NCBI GenBank assembly: GCA_051453625.1
Contig: JBOZIK010000001.1
Coordinates: forward strand, 69,459,334 to 69,490,139
Reading direction: 5' to 3'
DNA length: 30,806 bases
DNA from: Welwitschia mirabilis
Taxonomy: Eukaryota; Gnetophyta; Gnetopsida; Welwitschiales
Under the pieces are notes generated by a model. It was not told where the DNA came from and did no database searches. It saw nothing but the letters and a program-made list of their open reading frames with translations. Positions 20,908-30,806 of the stretch are shown here, in pieces (the stretch's first letter is position 1; each line of letters begins with the position of its first letter). The position numbers were made by a program, and so were the translations under genes.

Positions 20908-22248
20908 TGTTAAATTATTATTTACTAATTGATATCAAACTAATATTTTATATGTAGAGCGATTATTTGTATCTTATGCAAAAAATATTAATCACTTGTA
21001 GGTAAGAAGCTAAAGTAATGTTTATAACATTTTGATCTTGAAACCTATTAAGTTTTGTTATCTTATTTGAGGAGTCAACTAGAATTTTAAGGGGTCGATC
21101 ACACTTGAAGCAAACTCTCAGAAATAAACTAAATTTAGAGGAATTGACTAGACATTTAAGGGGTTGATCAAACCTATAAACTTAAGAACCAGTACTCTTA
21201 AATCAATCATTAAGGGATTGATCGGACATGTGAGAGATTAACTAGAACTAAAAATCATGGACCATGTACTTCTTAGCTAATTATCAAGGGGTTAACCAAA
21301 CACTTGATAGATTGACTAGATTTGAGAACTCAGCATTAATACTTCACAACTGATTAGTAAGAGATTAACTATATTCCTAAGGTATCAACCAGACCTAATG
21401 TAGAAAAATTGAGATAGATTTTTATTAGTACCAAACAAGTTACTGAATAGATATGTAAGTGATCGGATGGACAATTGACCAGATCTTGAGGGATTGATTG
21501 AACATGAAGTTATAAAAAACTAGATCAACTAAAATTTTATTAGGACAACATTTTTAATTGATAGCACTAGGAGGGATTCACCAGACATTTAAGGAGTCAA
21601 CCGGCTGTGATGTATAATCAAATTTTATAGCTATTATATAGCCATTTTACTGTCGTTGGAAAAGCATTTTTACTTGTAATAACCTTAAAATTTTTTTACT
21701 ATAAATAGCAAGAGTTAAATCTCTATTACTCTTTTTGCCAAACTTTTGAATCTTATAGATGACTTTGGATTCTTAACAAAAAACAAACCAACAACTATGA
21801 TTTCCTTACATATGAGGTAAGATTTATAGCACTCCTTTCTTCTTATATTGTATCAGCTTTAGGACAAGTGCTCCATTACTTTTATTAAGCCAAAGATCAA
21901 GTGATATCTATGTATTTTGACATACTATTATCACTATCATGCATTCTTGTAAAAGGTCAAAACTAAGACTTTAGAAAAAATCTATTTGTAAAGGTTTTAA
22001 ATGAACCTACAATACTTGGAAGAGATTAATAGAGATCTAGATAAGAATTTATGAGAAGCTAATCATTGAGAGTGGATTAGTGGGTTTTCGTGAACCACTA
22101 TAAATCTTGTATGCCTCTAATCAATATTTTTGTGCTTTTTATTATTTTCATTTTTTAGAATACTTTTAGTTTTCATGCATAAGAGTTTAAGTGGTTCATT
22201 AAATTTTTTAGAATCTGTTTCATCCCCTCTAATGTTTTTGATCCTACA
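20908..22248 (+). repeat. Copia 1 3' LTR
   Basis: TGTTAAATTATTATTTACTA to GATCCTACA, 1341 bp, aligned throughout with the 5' LTR. It carries its own copies of the palindrome motif at about 21070-21610, for example GGGGTCGATCACAC, GGGATTGATCGGAC, GGTATCAACCAGACC and GGAGTCAACCGGC, plus a TATA box at 21700-21708. It keeps CpG at some motifs where the 5' LTR has lost it, and the reverse. Confidence 0.87.
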
Positions 22249-25200
22249 TCTATAATATGGCTTTCCTATAATACATGAAATATTTCACTAAAAGGAGTTT
22301 TCCTATAACTAGTAAGATAATAGGTCATAGTGGTGATAAGCATACACCACATTCTATTTAAGGCATATCTTACTTTGTTTATCATTTTTTGTATATTATA
22401 AATAATAAAGTTTTATTTTACTAATAGTTATCCTCATCCTTTTTGTTTAATAATGGTTGGCTTTAGAAGTACTTGAAACTATTCTGATATATCTTTAGAA
22501 GGAAATTTTCCTTAACCAAGTAATGTCATCAAACTCATAAAGTATGCACCAAATATAATAGCACTAGAACATGAACTAGGTAATTCCTTTAATGATTGGT
22601 TTTGTTTTCTAGACTTATATGCCATCACCCTTTCTTCTTGAGTTAGTACTATACAAATACATTAATCAAAAGTATTAGAGTGTGTACTTATGATTAGAAA
22701 CTAATTACCTTAATATCTTTATATCTCCAACATTTAAAAGTTTATTTTATAATTGCATGCACAAAATACACTTGTATAGTGAGATTAATCCAAAAATGTC
22801 ATAAGCTAAAGAAGAATTTTATTAGAACATGGAAAATTGATTGCATAAGAGGAAATGTTGTTCTAATTTTATTTAAATAAAACCTAAACTAAAAATAATC
22901 TACTTAAATTGAATGCATTAGATGAAGAGGAAACATAATTAATGGGAATGTAAATGAAGCAATGCAATATAAATACAAGTACTAATTAATTAGCTAACCT
23001 ATTATTACTTAGATTAGCCCTTATAATATATATCAATTATAAAATAATTCCAATAGATCGTAATCAAAGTAAACTATAAGGAAAATAAGAGAAATTAATT
23101 AAAATAATTTAATAAATCTTTATTAAATCAATCAAATTGTTTTATATCCACATACAAGAAAACCTTTTAAATGGAGGAATCATAACCCAATGTCAAGGAT
23201 ATTTTTTCATAANNNNNNNNNNNNNNNNNNNNNNNNNNNNNNNNNNNNNNNNNNNNNNNNNNNNNNNNNNNNNNNNNNNNNNNNNNNNNNNNNNNNNNNN
23301 NNNNNNNNNNNNNNNNNNNNNNNNNNNNNNNNNNNNNNNNNNNNNNNNNNNNNNNNNNNNNNNNNNNNNNNNNNNNNNNNNNNNNNNNNNNNNNNNNNNN
23401 NNNNNNNNNNNNNNNNNNNNNNNNNNNNNNNNNNNNNNNNNNNNNNNNNNNNNNNNNNNNNNNNNNNNNNNNNNNNNNNNNNNNNNNNNNNNNNNNNNNN
23501 NNNNNNNNNNNNNNNNNNNNNNNNNNNNNNNNNNNNNNNNNNNNNNNNNNNNNNNNNNNNNNNNNNNNNNNNNNNNNNNNNNNNNNNNNNNNNNNNNNNN
23601 NNNNNNNNNNNNNNNNNNNNNNNNNNNNNNNNNNNNNNNNNNNNNNNNNNNNNNNNNNNNNNNNNNNNNNNNNNNNNNNNNTTTCATAAGCTAAGATAAA
23701 TCCCTTGTTCTTTAATCTTAAAATTTTCACAAGATTAGTATTCATTAAAGATGATGAAATATGGCCAAAGAGGATGTATTTATAGTTTACGTTATGTAGT
23801 TGATTAGGTTAAAGGGTGTACGATGGAAGGTAATGACCAAAACCAACTTTTTCAAGGATAATTATATTTTTAATAAGTAATTGATTATTGTCTACTAATC
23901 TTGTCCAAATGATAGGATGAACAACAATCCTAACTACATATGGATGCATGACACTTGGTAATATGATGTTATTTTACTAAAAATTATCTACTAGTATCAT
24001 TTAGACAACATGATATATAACACCTTTAATCCATTACCCTTGTTTTGCTATCAATCATACTTCTATGTTATTTAAATAACATGGAAGATGACACTTCCTA
24101 TTTGCTACTATTTTTCATTTTTAATGTCACCTAGACATCACTATTGATGATACTTCTTTAAACCTATTTCCATTTTCTAATTGTTATCCACTTATGGTAA
24201 TTTGAATGATAGTCGGGATGACGCTTTATTTTCCTTTATTTTTTACTTTGATCATTCTTCTTGATTTCCTTTAACTTCCAGTATTTCATAATGCTTTGAA
24301 TTTAATCCTTAAGCATTTTTTTAATTACATTAAATTTGGCTATCCTATCATCACATACAATGATTACAAACTTTTTAATTAACCTATTAACTAGCTCTAA
24401 AACATACTTTATAACACTATTAAATATAGTTAATTTGACCTTACAAAATAGCCCCTAATTAGTTTTTTTTAATTTTGATAACATAAGTGGATACTCTATT
24501 AGTAATATAAATTATCATAGAAAGAGATAATCAATTAGGTAAAAAATAAATAATTTTCAAGGACTTACCATGCAAACCCAAGGTCCTAGTTTTTTAAAAA
24601 CAAGATTACTTCTAAAATTAAGATGTAATTTTAAGTGTAATTCTTCTTATGTCATCTAGATGATTAGGTAAACAATGCCTTCAATATCTTTTTGTAGTTT
24701 TGTTTTCATTTTAACATCTCTATCATAAAATCAGATCCTTATGAGTTTATAAAAACATGTTAGAATTAATTTAATACATGAGAATATTAAATAATGATGA
24801 TTTCCTTACATTAGCCCTTCATTTATATGGTGTTTATAATGATAATTTAAAACTTACATATTAAGGAATTGAAATCATACATAACATAAAAACAATTTAC
24901 TCAAAATCAATGTATGTATTATAAAAGCTTAATTTTGAGTACATCATATAAATGTAACCTTATAATGAAATATAAACTAATTAGTAATCATCCATATTGA
25001 GGTAAGATACAAAAATTAATATTCATATGTGGAGGAGATGGTGGAGCATATGATGTATTCTTATCTTCCATGAGAAAGAAAAATCTGACATGCTCATGTA
25101 TAACTCTCGGCATTTCTACATTCTATGCATGGATTTTCTTTAGAAGCTTAACTATAACACTCTACTAAATCCCTAATCTCTATTCATTGATAGTTATCCA

Positions 25201-26245
25201 CTCCTATAGTGCTTCCATTAATTTCATTAATTTGGACTCTAAGCTACTCACTTACTTAGTCATCCTCTTTGTGCGCCTTTGCTTCATACTTGTGAGAAGG
25301 TTTTGGATCTACTAAACTATAATGCCCCCTATAACACTAGCTCTTAGGAGAGCTTTATGAACTAGAGATAACTCCTATTCTTCTGGAATATGAATACTCA
25401 TGTTTTAAAGGTATCTATATGATGTCATCAAATGTATTTATATAAATATAACCTTAGGTGTTGAAAGGTCAGTAATCATGGATAGGTAAGGATCTTTAAT
25501 AATCTTACCTATAGTGTTGTTCTTAATCTTTACCACATGAATGAGTTTAGATCTATCTACTTATCTTCTTTAAATGTAGCTAGAGTCTATATATTTACTA
25601 CCATGTGATGAGTATTGTGAAATGTAGGACTAATGTCATAGAGCAGTTCTTGATAAAGTACTATATATGTAAATAGAAAATGAGTTGTAAGTACTTCCCT
25701 TATTCTCTTATTACATCTTAAGAAATTTCTAATAAAGTGAAATATGATCATCTATCTTCCTCTGCACTTGTGAAGTTAATGCAAGTGGTTTTTAATAATT
25801 TTTTTAGCATTCATTTTACAAGATGTTTTAATTCCTTAATGACAAATATTCATTCATATGTCCCCACTAGAACATTCTATATTTCTCATGCAGTTTTGGA
25901 TCTAACTATTCTACTGAATTTCTTTATTATAAGGGCTGAGTAAAGATCATTATTTACTTTTGAGTCGTAAATGAAAGTTGTCTTTTCTTTAGCTTTCTAG
26001 TCTCTTCTAAGCTTGATTTGTATAATGGAATTTTCGCAACATCTAGTGTAGTTTCTATAGGTTCTAAGTAATCATCTTTAATGCTTTATCAAACCTAACT
26101 CATAAGACTGTAAGTACACTTACATCCTTATCTTCTAATGGATATAGTTAGTTCCATCAAAGAGTGGAAGTCTAATAGATGGCACCCTTCCATAGTTCAT
26201 TCAAGAATGTTACTCCTTTTTATAAGTACTTGTTCTAATACAACT
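22249..26245. other. Unassigned A/T-rich DNA between the two copia elements
   Basis: No gene, LTR pair or RNA gene could be recognised. If Copia 1 inserted into the gypsy element at 10294, the gypsy RNase H region should continue here on the minus strand, but I found no convincing motif. A perfect 18-bp palindrome, ATGTTATTTAAATAACAT, is at 24065-24082, amid repeated GATGACACTT-like strings. Open stretches such as 25737-25943 have no protein-like pattern. Confidence 0.5.
23213..23681. other. Assembly gap of 469 N
   Basis: Unsequenced. The 8-mer TTTCATAA occurs on both edges (23205-23212 and 23682-23689), so the flanks may be copies of a short repeat or may overlap. Confidence 0.99.
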
Positions 26246-26480
26246 TGAGAATCATTGAACTTAGAGGGAAGAGGTGAATGAGGTCTATCAAAAATAAATT
26301 TAACCAAAGTTAAATTAAAAACTATGTAATAAACACTTTATTATATTTAATGTGGTTACCTAACTTAGATACATTTACATACAAATGATAGCTTCCTCTT
26401 ATACATCTAGATATTTGTAACCTATAAAAATGATGGTTTTAAAGCACTGCTAACCTTACATATAATATGTGTTGCTCTTC

Positions 26481-26662
26481 TCAAGGTAAAATTTTCTTCT
26501 TCTTAGGGCTATTCAATAAGAGAATAATAAAAATATGCTTACAAGAACTAATACAATTTGAGATGATCCTCTTAAGGTATTACTCTCTTTCCCTTAGGGA
26601 TATTCAAACAAAGTAATAACAAAAATGTTCTCACAAGTACTTACAATAGCACACCCACATAA
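26481..26662 (-). repeat. Two diverged 91-bp tandem units in the Copia 2 LTR
   Basis: On the plus strand, TCAAGGTAAA (26481) and TTAAGGTATT (26572) open two units. Both contain 'cttagggctattca' or 'cttagggatattca', 'aataataaaaatatg' or 'aataacaaaaatgtt', and 'cttacaagaacta' or 'ctcacaagtactta'. The LTR has been lengthened by a local duplication that later diverged. Confidence 0.7.
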
Positions 26663-27183
26663 GGATTTCCTTACAATATGGAAGCCTAGTAAGGGATCTT
26701 AAGATTTGATATAAGAAATCGACTACAATAAGTGTATACAAAAATTTAATAGTTTTATAGTTTTATTCCAATAAGCAATGATAACAAATTAAACAACAAG
26801 CTTAAAAAGATGTATCTTTGATGAAGATCTTAGATTCTTTATTGTTTTCATCACCCACAAATGCCCAAAATCAGAGTGATGTATCTCTATAAGAGCCAAT
26901 GATTGAATGATGTAGTTACTTGATGGTCCTTTGTAAAAGATAGATCTAAAGCTTCATGAATAGAACCAATCCCATGTATTCATGTGTGTGTTTGATCTCC
27001 TTTATGCTATTATATTTTTAGCTGTTTCTGAAAAGAAAGATCTATTTGAAACTTATAACCATTGCAAAATGAATAGAAATAGCTAAGTATTGAGTGAATA
27101 ATTACTATTTTATTCTTTTTCAAACTTTTAAGATAAACATATTCAAGATGGTAGATTTATTTTATTAGAAAATGTCCTTGACA

Positions 27184-27560
27184 TGGGGAGATGTCTTTGG
27201 TTAAACTACCCAGATTTTGATAAAATGAAACTTTTAGTTCTTATAATCCTTAGTAATCATGAATACAAGATGAAAACTTGATTACTTTGTAATATTTAGA
27301 TAATTTATCAAAATATACATTGTCTTAATTACCTCTTCTTGTTTATTATAGACATGTTCAACTAAGTAGATGTCTTTCATCTATCTTAGATTCTTGCTTC
27401 ATTATATACATCTTCATCAATGTAAATGTCTTTCTCTATGATTAAAATCTAGTTTAGCATAGATGTCTTTAGTGTAGTATACATCCTTTTCATACATATC
27501 TTTAAGTGTGTAGATGTCCTTTTCATAAGCATCTTCAATTGTGCATATGCCTTTATTCTT
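27184..27560 (-). repeat. Array of AAAGACATCTA-like motifs in the Copia 2 LTR
   Basis: On the plus strand the motif is TAGATGTCTTT with variants. Examples are AGATGTCTTTGG (27189), TAGATGTCTTTCATC (near 27367), TAAATGTCTTTCTC (near 27422), TAGATGTCTTTAGTG (near 27461) and TAGATGTCCTTTTC (near 27501). Weaker forms are ATACATCTTCATC and CATATGCCTTTATTC. There are about eight copies in the U3 part of the LTR. Confidence 0.75.
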
Positions 27561-27693
27561 GTGTACTATGAACTTTAAAGTATAACTAAGACTAATGCTT
27601 TTTGTAATTTCATTTTCTCTACTTTGACCTATCTACAAAGTGGGCATAATACATTTGACAAGTGGAAACATCAAAATTGAATTTTTACCAACA

Positions 27694-27709
27694 ATCTCCT
27701 CTTTTTTGA
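27694..27709 (-). other. Copia 2 polypurine tract
   Basis: The minus strand reads TCAAAAAAGAGGAGAT directly before the LTR start TGTTGG. It is close to the common copia form GTCAAAAGGGGGAGAT, is better preserved than in Copia 1, and sets the LTR boundary. Confidence 0.82.
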
Positions 27710-28100
27710 CAATGTCCAAAACTTGGTAAATCTTATTTGTATAATCATATTTTATCAACTAGAGAGAATTTAATCCGAGATAACACATAGAGTATTACAT
27801 GAGACATAATATAAATTTCAACTATTTTGAAATTATTGATTAACCCTACTCATGAACTTGTAGAGTAGTAAATAAGAAAAGCACATAACCATTAAGTAAT
27901 TACATTAAAAAAATAATAGCTAATAACTAATCATGTGAAGTATGCCAATCAATAGTAAATAACAATAGTGTACCAAAATAAGTAAAATTACAATAGATAA
28001 TATCAAAGCATTAAATGTGCTAATATAAGTAAAGATAATACTAGATAACATGAGATGTGTATTAATAATTAATAGTAATCATCAATACTAATTTCACTCA
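27710..28100 (-). other. Copia 2 3' untranslated region
   Basis: A/T-rich sequence between the purine tract and the acidic ORF tail. No protein-like frame is visible. Confidence 0.5.
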
Positions 28101-28875
28101 TAGGGAGCATAACTCATATAACTTATGATCATATCTTCTATATTCATATAGGATGTCAAAGATAATTTTCCTATCTTCTCCATGTTTTTGGATAACATAC
28201 AAAAAGAGCTAGCCACTAAATATTAAGTCACTAGTGTACTGTATTCCTTCTTCTTCATCATCACTATCATCATCACAATCTCATGTGATGAATGTCTGAG
28301 TGATTTATGAAAAATAAGATGTACATGGAGGTGTGTATCACTTCTTGAAAGACCACTGAGATGTCTCATTAGGGCCTTGAGAGGATTATCTCCCCATACA
28401 TGAATACATCAAAGGAGTAATCAATGTGCCAAATAAGCTAGCCGTGATGGTCCCGGCAAATGATGATGGTGGAACTATGGTAAGAGGTGAAACATTGATG
28501 GGTTTGATAAAAGGTGGTGGTGGAACTAGAATGCAAGGTAGTGATGATGGATGAGGAGGTAATAAAGGTTTTGTAAGATGGTGGATGTGTGGTTTTTAAT
28601 GATGCTTACGAAAGATGTGGTTTTAAATATTAGAGTTTTCTAACTCTCCCTACTGCTTCTCCTATGTTGGTGCTAGAGCCTAGTGCTTTTCCTATACCTA
28701 TGCTTGTGTAGGAGCTTGATGCTTCTCCTATGCCTATGCCTCCTATTCCGTAAACTCTAATATTATCTACTACATGGCCTATGTCATATTCTATATCATG
28801 TGGAGTTAGAGGTACCTCTACCTCTAATTCCTCCTTGGAATCTATCTAAATGGGAGTTCTCATGAATTTTCAATT
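28100..28875 (-). pseudogene. Copia 2 third-ORF tail: Gly/Ile repeats, Pro-rich and acidic parts
   Basis: Function unknown. On the minus strand, near 28850-28760, a frame reads IDSKEELEVEVPLTPHDIEY. A Gly/Ile-rich stretch with repeated GIGEA/GIGKA units follows (GIGGIGIGEASSSY, then SIGIGKALGSSTNIGEAVG, about 28760-28640). After a frameshift comes KPHIHHLTKPLLPPHPSSLP, followed by LVPPPPFIKPINVSPLTIVP (28597-28470) and SQGPNETSQWSFKK. Last is the acidic CDDDSDDEEE at 28247-28280, then a Lys/Tyr-rich end. Position before the purine tract and the acidic tail suggest the same role as the third ORF of Copia 1, but there is no clear sequence match between them. Several stops and frameshifts are present. 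Confidence 0.5.
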
Positions 28876-28998
28876 GCCTATAAGTGCATCTACCTTATTG
28901 GTTATGGATTAGTAATTTTTTAGCCTTAATAAATTACATCTAATTATATAAATAATCTTTATAATATCTATACATTTAGACCCTTTTTAGTAGATGGT

Positions 28999-29098
28999 NN
29001 NNNNNNNNNNNNNNNNNNNNNNNNNNNNNNNNNNNNNNNNNNNNNNNNNNNNNNNNNNNNNNNNNNNNNNNNNNNNNNNNNNNNNNNNNNNNNNNNNN
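28999..29098. other. Assembly gap of exactly 100 N
   Basis: A round 100-N gap is usually a scaffold placeholder of unknown true size. It falls just after the YVDD of Copia 2, and RNase H plus the start of the next ORF are absent, so much sequence is probably missing here. Confidence 0.99.
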
Positions 29099-29640
29099 GC
29101 AATAAATATAATATCATCTACATAAATATGTATAATAATGAAATCCTTTCTCAAGTTCTTTACAAATAAGGTTTTATCTACTGTTCCATGAATATGTCCA
29201 TTATCATTTAAAAAAGTGGCTATTTTTTCATATCAAGCTCTCAGAGCATGCTTCAATCCATACAAGGCTTTCTTAAGCCTATAAACATGATTAGTTTTAT
29301 GAGGATAAGTAAAACATTATGGTTACTCTACAAAGGCAGTCTTAACATCTGTTTGATATGCTTTGAAATTTTTAAAAGCTGCAAAATACAAAAACATTTT
29401 AATGCTATCTAGCCTTGCAACAGAAGTAAAAGTATAATCTATTTTAATTCCTTCTATCTAGTTGTAGCCTTGTACTACTAATCTCACCTTGTTTTTAATG
29501 AAATTATTTTCTTCATCATAATTGTTTTAAAAACTAACTGAGTCCTAATGACATTTTTATTTTTAGCCTCTCTACAAGTCTCCAAACATTATTTTTCTTG
29601 AACTATTGTAGTTCATTTTTCGTTATCATCATTCATTCCT
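29099..29640 (-). pseudogene. Copia 2 reverse transcriptase remnant
   Basis: On the minus strand it starts with frames giving DELQ-type and FKKNNVWRLVERLK residues near 29600. IKNK-type residues, VRLVVQGYN-type residues and the KNFKAYQTDVKTAFV-type block near 29330-29380 follow. Then come KALYGLKHALRA-type residues near 29250 and NDNGHIHGTVDKTL near 29190. It ends with IIIHIYVDDIIF at about 29105-29140, with the catalytic YVDD intact, unlike the YVND of Copia 1. The sequence stops at the 100-N gap, a few residues past YVDD. Stops and frameshifts remain elsewhere, so it is a pseudogene despite the preserved active site. Confidence 0.86.
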
Positions 29641-30110
29641 CATGATTTTTGTCTTCTTCAAATTTCTTGGGCTCTATTTTTAGAACATAATAAATATGAG
29701 CATATAAATTCTTCATAGAATTTCTTGTCTTTATTTTTGAATCAACTTCTCTAATAATAGATTCTAACAGGTGATCTTTTAACTCTTTGAACTTTTTAGT
29801 TATGCCTTCTTTTGTAGAAGCTTCATTATTTGCAGTAGTCACTTCATTAGTTGTGGGGATACTTGTAGATATGAATTTCTCATGATCTGAATAATTTGGT
29901 CTTGTGTTAAGCTTATCAATTTGCATATTAATTGATTCTTCTTCTATCAAACTTCTCTTTTTGAAAACTTTATATGCTCTACTTCTAGTTGAGTATCCTA
30001 AAAATAGAGCTTCATTGGATTTAGAGTTAAATTTGATTAAATGTTCTGTATCTTTCAGCACATAGATTTTGCTTTTACAGACTTTAAAATATGAAACATT
30101 AGGTTGTTTT
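29633..30110 (-). pseudogene. Copia 2 linker between integrase and reverse transcriptase
   Basis: An open frame of 142 codons (30061-29633) reads MLKDTEHLIKFNSKSNEALF then LGYSTRSRAYKVFKKRSLIE. This is the integrase C-terminal region typical of copia (KFD.KS.EGIFLGYS..SKAYRVFN). It continues into a Ser/Thr- and Glu-rich linker and NLYAHIYYVLKIEPKKFEED, the usual lead-in to RT. The ATG is chance; homology begins upstream near 30110. It is the longest intact stretch of this element in the window. Confidence 0.82.
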
Positions 30111-30600
30111 TCTTTCTATAACTCATATGGCATTTTATCCATACTAGGTATAAGATAAACTTTATTAATAATATAGCATGATATGTTAATATCCGCAATC
30201 AAAAATGATTTAGGAACCTCCATATTATTTAACATATTTAAAGCCATTTCTTGAAGGACTCTGTTCTTTCTTTTAGCTATATCATTTTGTTATGGCATTT
30301 TTGTCACTGAAAATTAGTGATCAATTCCATTGTTAATGAAATATTTCTCAAATAAATTGTTATCAAATTCACCACCATGATCACTTCTTATTTTCTTTAT
30401 AGTATACCCTTTCTCAATTTTAATCTTATTGCATATCTCAACCCAATATTTGTATGTTTTAAATTTGTTAGATAGAAAAGCAATCCAAGGATATCTAGAG
30501 AAGTCATCAACCATAGTGATAAAATTATGTTTATCATCTAGACTTCAAGTTTGAGTGGGGCCTACCAAGTCCATATGAATGAACTCTAACAATATAGTTG
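30111..30600 (-). pseudogene. Copia 2 integrase core remnant
   Basis: On the minus strand, FIHMDLVGPTQT near 30555-30590 contains the first catalytic Asp. MVDDFSRYPWIAFLSNKFKT opens a 66-codon open stretch at 30514-30314. IRSDHGGEFDNNLFEKYF contains the second Asp, and the remnants near 30240-30290 include the Glu region. The match to Copia 1 integrase is close, with several fewer lesions. Stops flank the open stretch. The HMDLVGP block is the segment deleted in Copia 1. Confidence 0.87.
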
Positions 30601-30806
30601 TGAAAGTTTGGTTTTTACTTTTATGTGAAGTTCTTGTTTGTTTGTCCTTTTGGCATACATCACACAATCTTATTTTTCTACATTTATCTTAGGAATACCT
30701 TTTATAATATTTTACAAATAATCATTTTTAATTGATCATAATTAACATGACCTAATCATTTATGCAAAAGCTCTTCTTGAGAAACATGAGAAAAATAACA
30801 TGGAAA
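30601..30806 (-). pseudogene. Copia 2 pre-integrase zinc-binding region, truncated by window edge
   Basis: On the minus strand, CYFSHVSQEELLHK-stop-LGHVNYDQLK carries the two His ligands. The CxxC pair is near 30650-30665 (VCQKD-type). Relative to Copia 1 there are about 20 extra bases between the His and Cys pairs, which shift the frame. The rest of the element lies beyond 30806. Confidence 0.8.

Larger units (their letters stand above)
10295..22248 (+). mobile_element. Copia 1: full-length Ty1/copia element, SIRE-like, about 12 kb
   Basis: This is a complete copia element. It has a 5' LTR (10295-11633), perfect primer site, gag with two zinc knuckles, protease, integrase, RT, RNase H, an additional ORF, a purine tract and a 3' LTR (20908-22248). 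The integrase-before-RT order makes it copia. The long gag with coiled coil, the large size and the extra ORF after pol point to the SIRE/Maximus group, which is an inference. Without the nested solo LTR it would be about 9.2 kb. The flanks TCTC(T) at 10291-10295 and TCTAT at 22249-22253 are a weak, imperfect duplication. The two LTRs differ at roughly one position in five by eye, so the insertion is old. All ORFs are broken. Confidence 0.88.
26246..27693 (-). repeat. Copia 2 3' LTR
   Basis: On the minus strand it begins TGTTGGTAAAAATTCAATTT at 27693, directly after a purine tract. It ends at 26246 with a CACCTCTTCCCTCTAAGTTC-type block followed by TCTCA, resembling copia LTR ends (CACCCCCCTCTA...). 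Length is about 1.45 kb. It holds the AAAGACATCTA motif array (27184-27560) and a diverged 91-bp tandem duplication (26481-26662). The right boundary is good; the left one is inferred from the terminal block. Confidence 0.72.
26246..30806 (-). mobile_element. Copia 2: SIRE-like copia element, 3' part, cut by the window edge
   Basis: On the minus strand, coming from the right edge, it has zinc-binding and core integrase, a linker, RT through YVDD, a 100-N gap, an acidic ORF tail, a purine tract and a 3' LTR. Stretches such as CATGTTNCTCAAGAAGAGCTTT in the pre-integrase region, and the integrase core, are closely alike between this element and Copia 1, so they are siblings. The LTRs are different families by sequence. 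RNase H and the start of the third ORF are missing, either inside the gap or deleted. Gag and the 5' LTR lie beyond the window. Confidence 0.83.

Noticed and set aside
23137-23745. Open frames of 164-192 codons on both strands
   Set aside because: They consist almost entirely of unsequenced N bases, so the open length is an artefact of the gap.
25737-25943. 68-codon open frame as a host gene
   Set aside because: No recognisable motif, no promoter or splice context, and length expected by chance in this much sequence.

Overview
This window looks like nuclear DNA from a flowering plant. It is very A+T-rich (well over two thirds A/T by eye) and consists of decayed retrotransposons with no host gene I can support. 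The plant assignment rests on four things. There is an L1-type LINE whose first ORF is of the DUF4283/CCHC type. There are Ty1/copia elements with a tRNA-iMet primer site and an extra ORF after pol. There is a Ty3/gypsy integrase fragment of Tekay/Del type. There is a 2.8-kb Del-like LTR. I cannot name the species. There are five assembly gaps: 6126-6135, 7651-7832, 9906-9932, 23213-23681 and 28999-29098.

Layout from left to right. 1-1277 is A/T-rich with a patch of diverged tandem repeats. 1292-6007 (minus) is a nearly full-length but heavily mutated L1-type LINE, bounded by a candidate 14/15-bp target-site duplication. 6023-8950 is mostly unassigned, apart from a copia pol fragment at 7904-8161 (minus). 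8955-10294 (minus) is a gypsy integrase region that stops at the next element. 10295-22248 (plus) is a complete, roughly 12-kb copia element (called Copia 1 here) with two 1.34-kb LTRs, primer site, gag, protease, integrase, RT, RNase H, a third ORF and a purine tract. Its third ORF is split by a 2.8-kb solo LTR at 17480-20268 with a perfect 5-bp duplication. 22249-26245 is unassigned A/T-rich DNA with a 469-N gap. 26246-30806 (minus) is the 3' part of a sibling copia element (Copia 2). It has an LTR, a purine tract, an acidic ORF tail, then after a 100-N gap RT, linker, integrase and zinc-finger remnants that run off the right edge.

None of the coding regions is open; all are read as pseudogenes through stops and frameshifts. 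The order of insertion can be read: the gypsy element is oldest, Copia 1 landed in it, and the solo LTR landed in Copia 1.

The most unusual signals are not coding. (1) The 3' end of the solo LTR is four tandem 53-62-bp units, each starting with a copy of the primer-binding site and ending like an LTR terminus. (2) The Copia 1 LTRs carry about 15 dispersed, CpG-decayed copies of a GTCGAC-centred palindrome, and the same motif reappears between pol and the third ORF. (3) The Copia 2 LTR carries an analogous array built on a different motif, AAAGACATCTA.
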